Shown here: piece by piece, positions 61,315 to 62,839 of the stretch
Numbering within the stretch: the first letter of the stretch is position 1
How the letters are laid out: the number at the start of each line of letters is the position of its first letter
The notes under the pieces: model-generated
What the model was told of the DNA's origin: nothing
Database searches by the model: none
The model's input: the letters and a program-made list of their open reading frames with translations, nothing else
Program-made: the position numbers and the translations under genes
DNA from: Bacillota bacterium
GTDB lineage: Bacteria > Bacillota > UBA4882 > UBA8346
Length of the DNA: 62,839 bases
Assembly (NCBI GenBank): GCA_023417475.1
Contig: JAEZFP010000026.1
Coordinates: 1 to 62,839, forward strand
Reading direction: 5' to 3'

Positions 61315-61421
61315 CCGTTCCGGAGCTTGCTTACATAGCCGACGTAGTAAACTTATTTGGCAAGCAACCGGATTTAACTGATTATTTGCAGAATCGATTA
61401 CACGGGGAGAAAGGTAAGATC

Positions 61422-62681
61422 ATGTTTCAGATTCGACAGGCGCGGTCAACCGATCATGACGGAATATTGGAGTTAATTGCGCGGGGGTTCGCAAAGCGTT
61501 CGGCCGAGCTTGATCCGGCGGAAGGGGAGGAGCACCGGACCCTCTTTCGTTATCTTTATTCCCTGCCGGACTGGCGCTGGGAGCAGGCCGTCGTGGCTGA
61601 GGCGGACGGGCGGTTGGCGGCGGCGGTTGGATTTTTTCCGCAAATCCTACGCTTTGAAAGCGTCGCCATTCCGATCTGGGCGATTTCGCCGGTGGTGACG
61701 GACCCTGATTTCCGGGGTTTTTCTTTGGCGAGTCAATGTTTGACTACGGGTATTGCGACCTTTCAGCGGCAAGGGGTTCCCGGCGTATTTTTGTGGGGGT
61801 TGCCTGACTATTATCCCAAATTTGGTTTCGTACCCTTGCTCCCGCGTTACCGGACCCGGATCGTCATGGAACGGTGGCGACCGTTGCCCCCCCCGGCTTT
61901 GGCGGCAGGCAAGTTCCGGACGATTCACGAAAGCGATCTTGAGCCGATCGGCAATTTGTATGATAGCGCCAATCGGGGACGCTGGTTGCAGCCGTTGCGC
62001 AACCAACAATGGTGGCGTCGGCGTTTCGCTGAATTGGATACTGACTCCGCCGAGCTCCGGGAAGTGCCGTTTCCGCATCTTCGGAATTTCTGGGTCTGGG
62101 AGACAACCTCCGGAATTATTGCCGGATATTTATATTTTAGAGAGGAAAATAACCGGCGAAGGATAATTATTACTGAAGCAGCCGCAACTGGTTACGAGAT
62201 TGCGTCCGCAATGTTGCATGCCTTTTTGACTGCCAAAGGAAAGTCGTTTCAAGAGGTAACCATCCTCGGGACCCCGCAGCATTGGCTGAATTATGCGGCC
62301 TACCATCAAGGGGGGACGCATCTTAATCCGGCCCCTCGAGCCGGTATGATCCGGATTGGCGATTGGGACTCATTTTTGCGACAACTTTGTCCGGTTTTGC
62401 AACAACGCTGGGAGCGGTCGGGCGGGTACCGCCCGCAAAACCAATTTCAGTTTCGTTTTAAAACAGAGCCGTTAATTTTGACAATTGAAACAGCGCCGCA
62501 TTGGCGAATTTCCTTAATCGGTACGCCGGTCCAACCGGAAACAACGCAGCGATTGCACCGGCTGGTTTTTGGCCTTTATGACTGGCGCGATCTGGAGCAA
62601 ATCGACGGCGATGCGGCAATGCTTCCGGTGTTCTTCCCGGAACAAGCCCCCTTTATTTGGGATGCCAATTATTTATATTAG
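61422..62681 (+). CDS. Eis-like GNAT N-acetyltransferase
   Basis: 419 residues. N-terminal GNAT domain with WAISPVVTDPDFRGFSLASQCL (acetyl-CoA site) and GLPDYYPKFGFVPL, a second GNAT-like region (about 200-320), and a C-terminal SCP2-like domain: the Eis/EF_1021 layout. Probably acetylates amino groups on small molecules or proteins. ATG 61422 follows AGAAAGG; an in-frame ATG at 61311 that overlaps the upstream stop (ATGA) would add 37 residues. Followed directly by a 21-bp tandem array. Confidence 0.78.
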   Translation: MFQIRQARSTDHDGILELIARGFAKRSAELDPAEGEEHRTLFRYLYSLPDWRWEQAVVAEADGRLAAAVGFFPQILRFESVAIPIWAISPVVTDPDFRGFSLASQCLTTGIATFQRQGVPGVFLWGLPDYYPKFGFVPLLPRYRTRIVMERWRPLPPPALAAGKFRTIHESDLEPIGNLYDSANRGRWLQPLRNQQWWRRRFAELDTDSAELREVPFPHLRNFWVWETTSGIIAGYLYFREENNRRRIIITEAAATGYEIASAMLHAFLTAKGKSFQEVTILGTPQHWLNYAAYHQGGTHLNPAPRAGMIRIGDWDSFLRQLCPVLQQRWERSGGYRPQNQFQFRFKTEPLILTIETAPHWRISLIGTPVQPETTQRLHRLVFGLYDWRDLEQIDGDAAMLPVFFPEQAPFIWDANYLY

Positions 62682-62692
62682 CCGATAGAATA

Positions 62693-62839
62693 GGATGCGC
62701 GGTCGCCCGGCAAGGATGCGCGGTCATTGAGCAAGGATGCACGGTCATTGAGCAAGGATGCACGGTCATTGAGCAAGGATGCACGGTCGTTGAGCGAGGA
62801 TGCACGGTCGTTGAGCGAGGATGCACGGTCGTTGAGCGA
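62693..62839. repeat. 21-bp tandem array running off the window
   Basis: Seven units of GGATGCACGGTCATTGAGCA plus one base, starting at 62693, 62714, 62735, 62756, 62777, 62798 and 62819; the seventh ends exactly at the window edge, so the array continues. The first unit is diverged; units 3-4 and 5-7 form near-identical groups (CATTGAGCAA against CGTTGAGCGA), a sign of recent local expansion. No DnaA box. Starts 12 bases after the GNAT stop. Confidence 0.92.

Overview
The window (62,839 bp, mid GC, more AT-rich over the pilus genes at about 52-60 kb) looks like a chromosome segment from a spore-forming, diderm (two-membrane) member of the Bacillota. The Bacillota side comes from spore genes: two CotF-like coat proteins, a YyaC-type protein, an H-type small acid-soluble spore protein and a SpoVB-like flippase. 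Strong GGAGG ribosome sites, frequent TTG/GTG starts and three candidate sigma-H promoters agree with this. The outer membrane is inferred from two beta-barrel-like proteins ending in phenylalanine, a type IV pilus secretin, and ABC solute-binding proteins with cleavable signals instead of lipoboxes. A Limnochordia/Hydrogenispora-like lineage is my best guess, by inference only.

Layout. 0-9 kb: coat-like genes, an outer-membrane barrel, an orphan sugar-importer ATPase, a yyaC-like gene, and a VanW / glycosyltransferase family 9 / flippase-like envelope operon. 9-14.6 kb: a lipoprotein plus a large exported repeat protein, an unrecognised 710-residue protein and a small S1-domain protein. 14.6-20.3 kb: a nuclease-helicase fusion, a class A penicillin-binding protein and a SpoVB-like protein. 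20.7-29.6 kb: a small secreted protein, an M42 peptidase, a complete nitrate/taurine-type ABC importer, a second class A PBP, a pseudouridine synthase and an amino-acid racemase. 29.6-35 kb: GNAT, SspH-like SASP, MscL, glucuronate isomerase, a 29-residue membrane peptide, and amt-glnB. 35-41 kb: an IS481-like transposase with a changed catalytic residue, an IclR regulator, and a diverged stand-alone CarB-like protein. 41-45.7 kb: AraC regulator, a second NMT1/taurine-type ABC importer and a small outer-membrane protein. 45.8-47.7 kb: asparagine synthetase. 48.1-60.8 kb: a type IVa pilus locus in the order pilB-T-C-A-D-M-N-O-P-Q followed by three minor-pilin-like genes. 60.9-62.7 kb: a small membrane protein and an Eis-like acetyltransferase.

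The most striking non-coding signal is a set of four intergenic tandem arrays built on a 21-bp step. Two of them carry perfect DnaA boxes (TTATCCACA) at an exact 42-bp spacing: four boxes at 3962-4096 and six at 32751-32969, all in one orientation and therefore on one helical face. The other two arrays (42139-42306 and 62693 to the window end) share the 21-bp period without DnaA boxes. A separate family of short palindromic elements (about 60 bp) and a 190-bp companion repeat sit at 1-237, 8506-8797 and 25697-25848. No rRNA, tRNA or CRISPR array was recognised.
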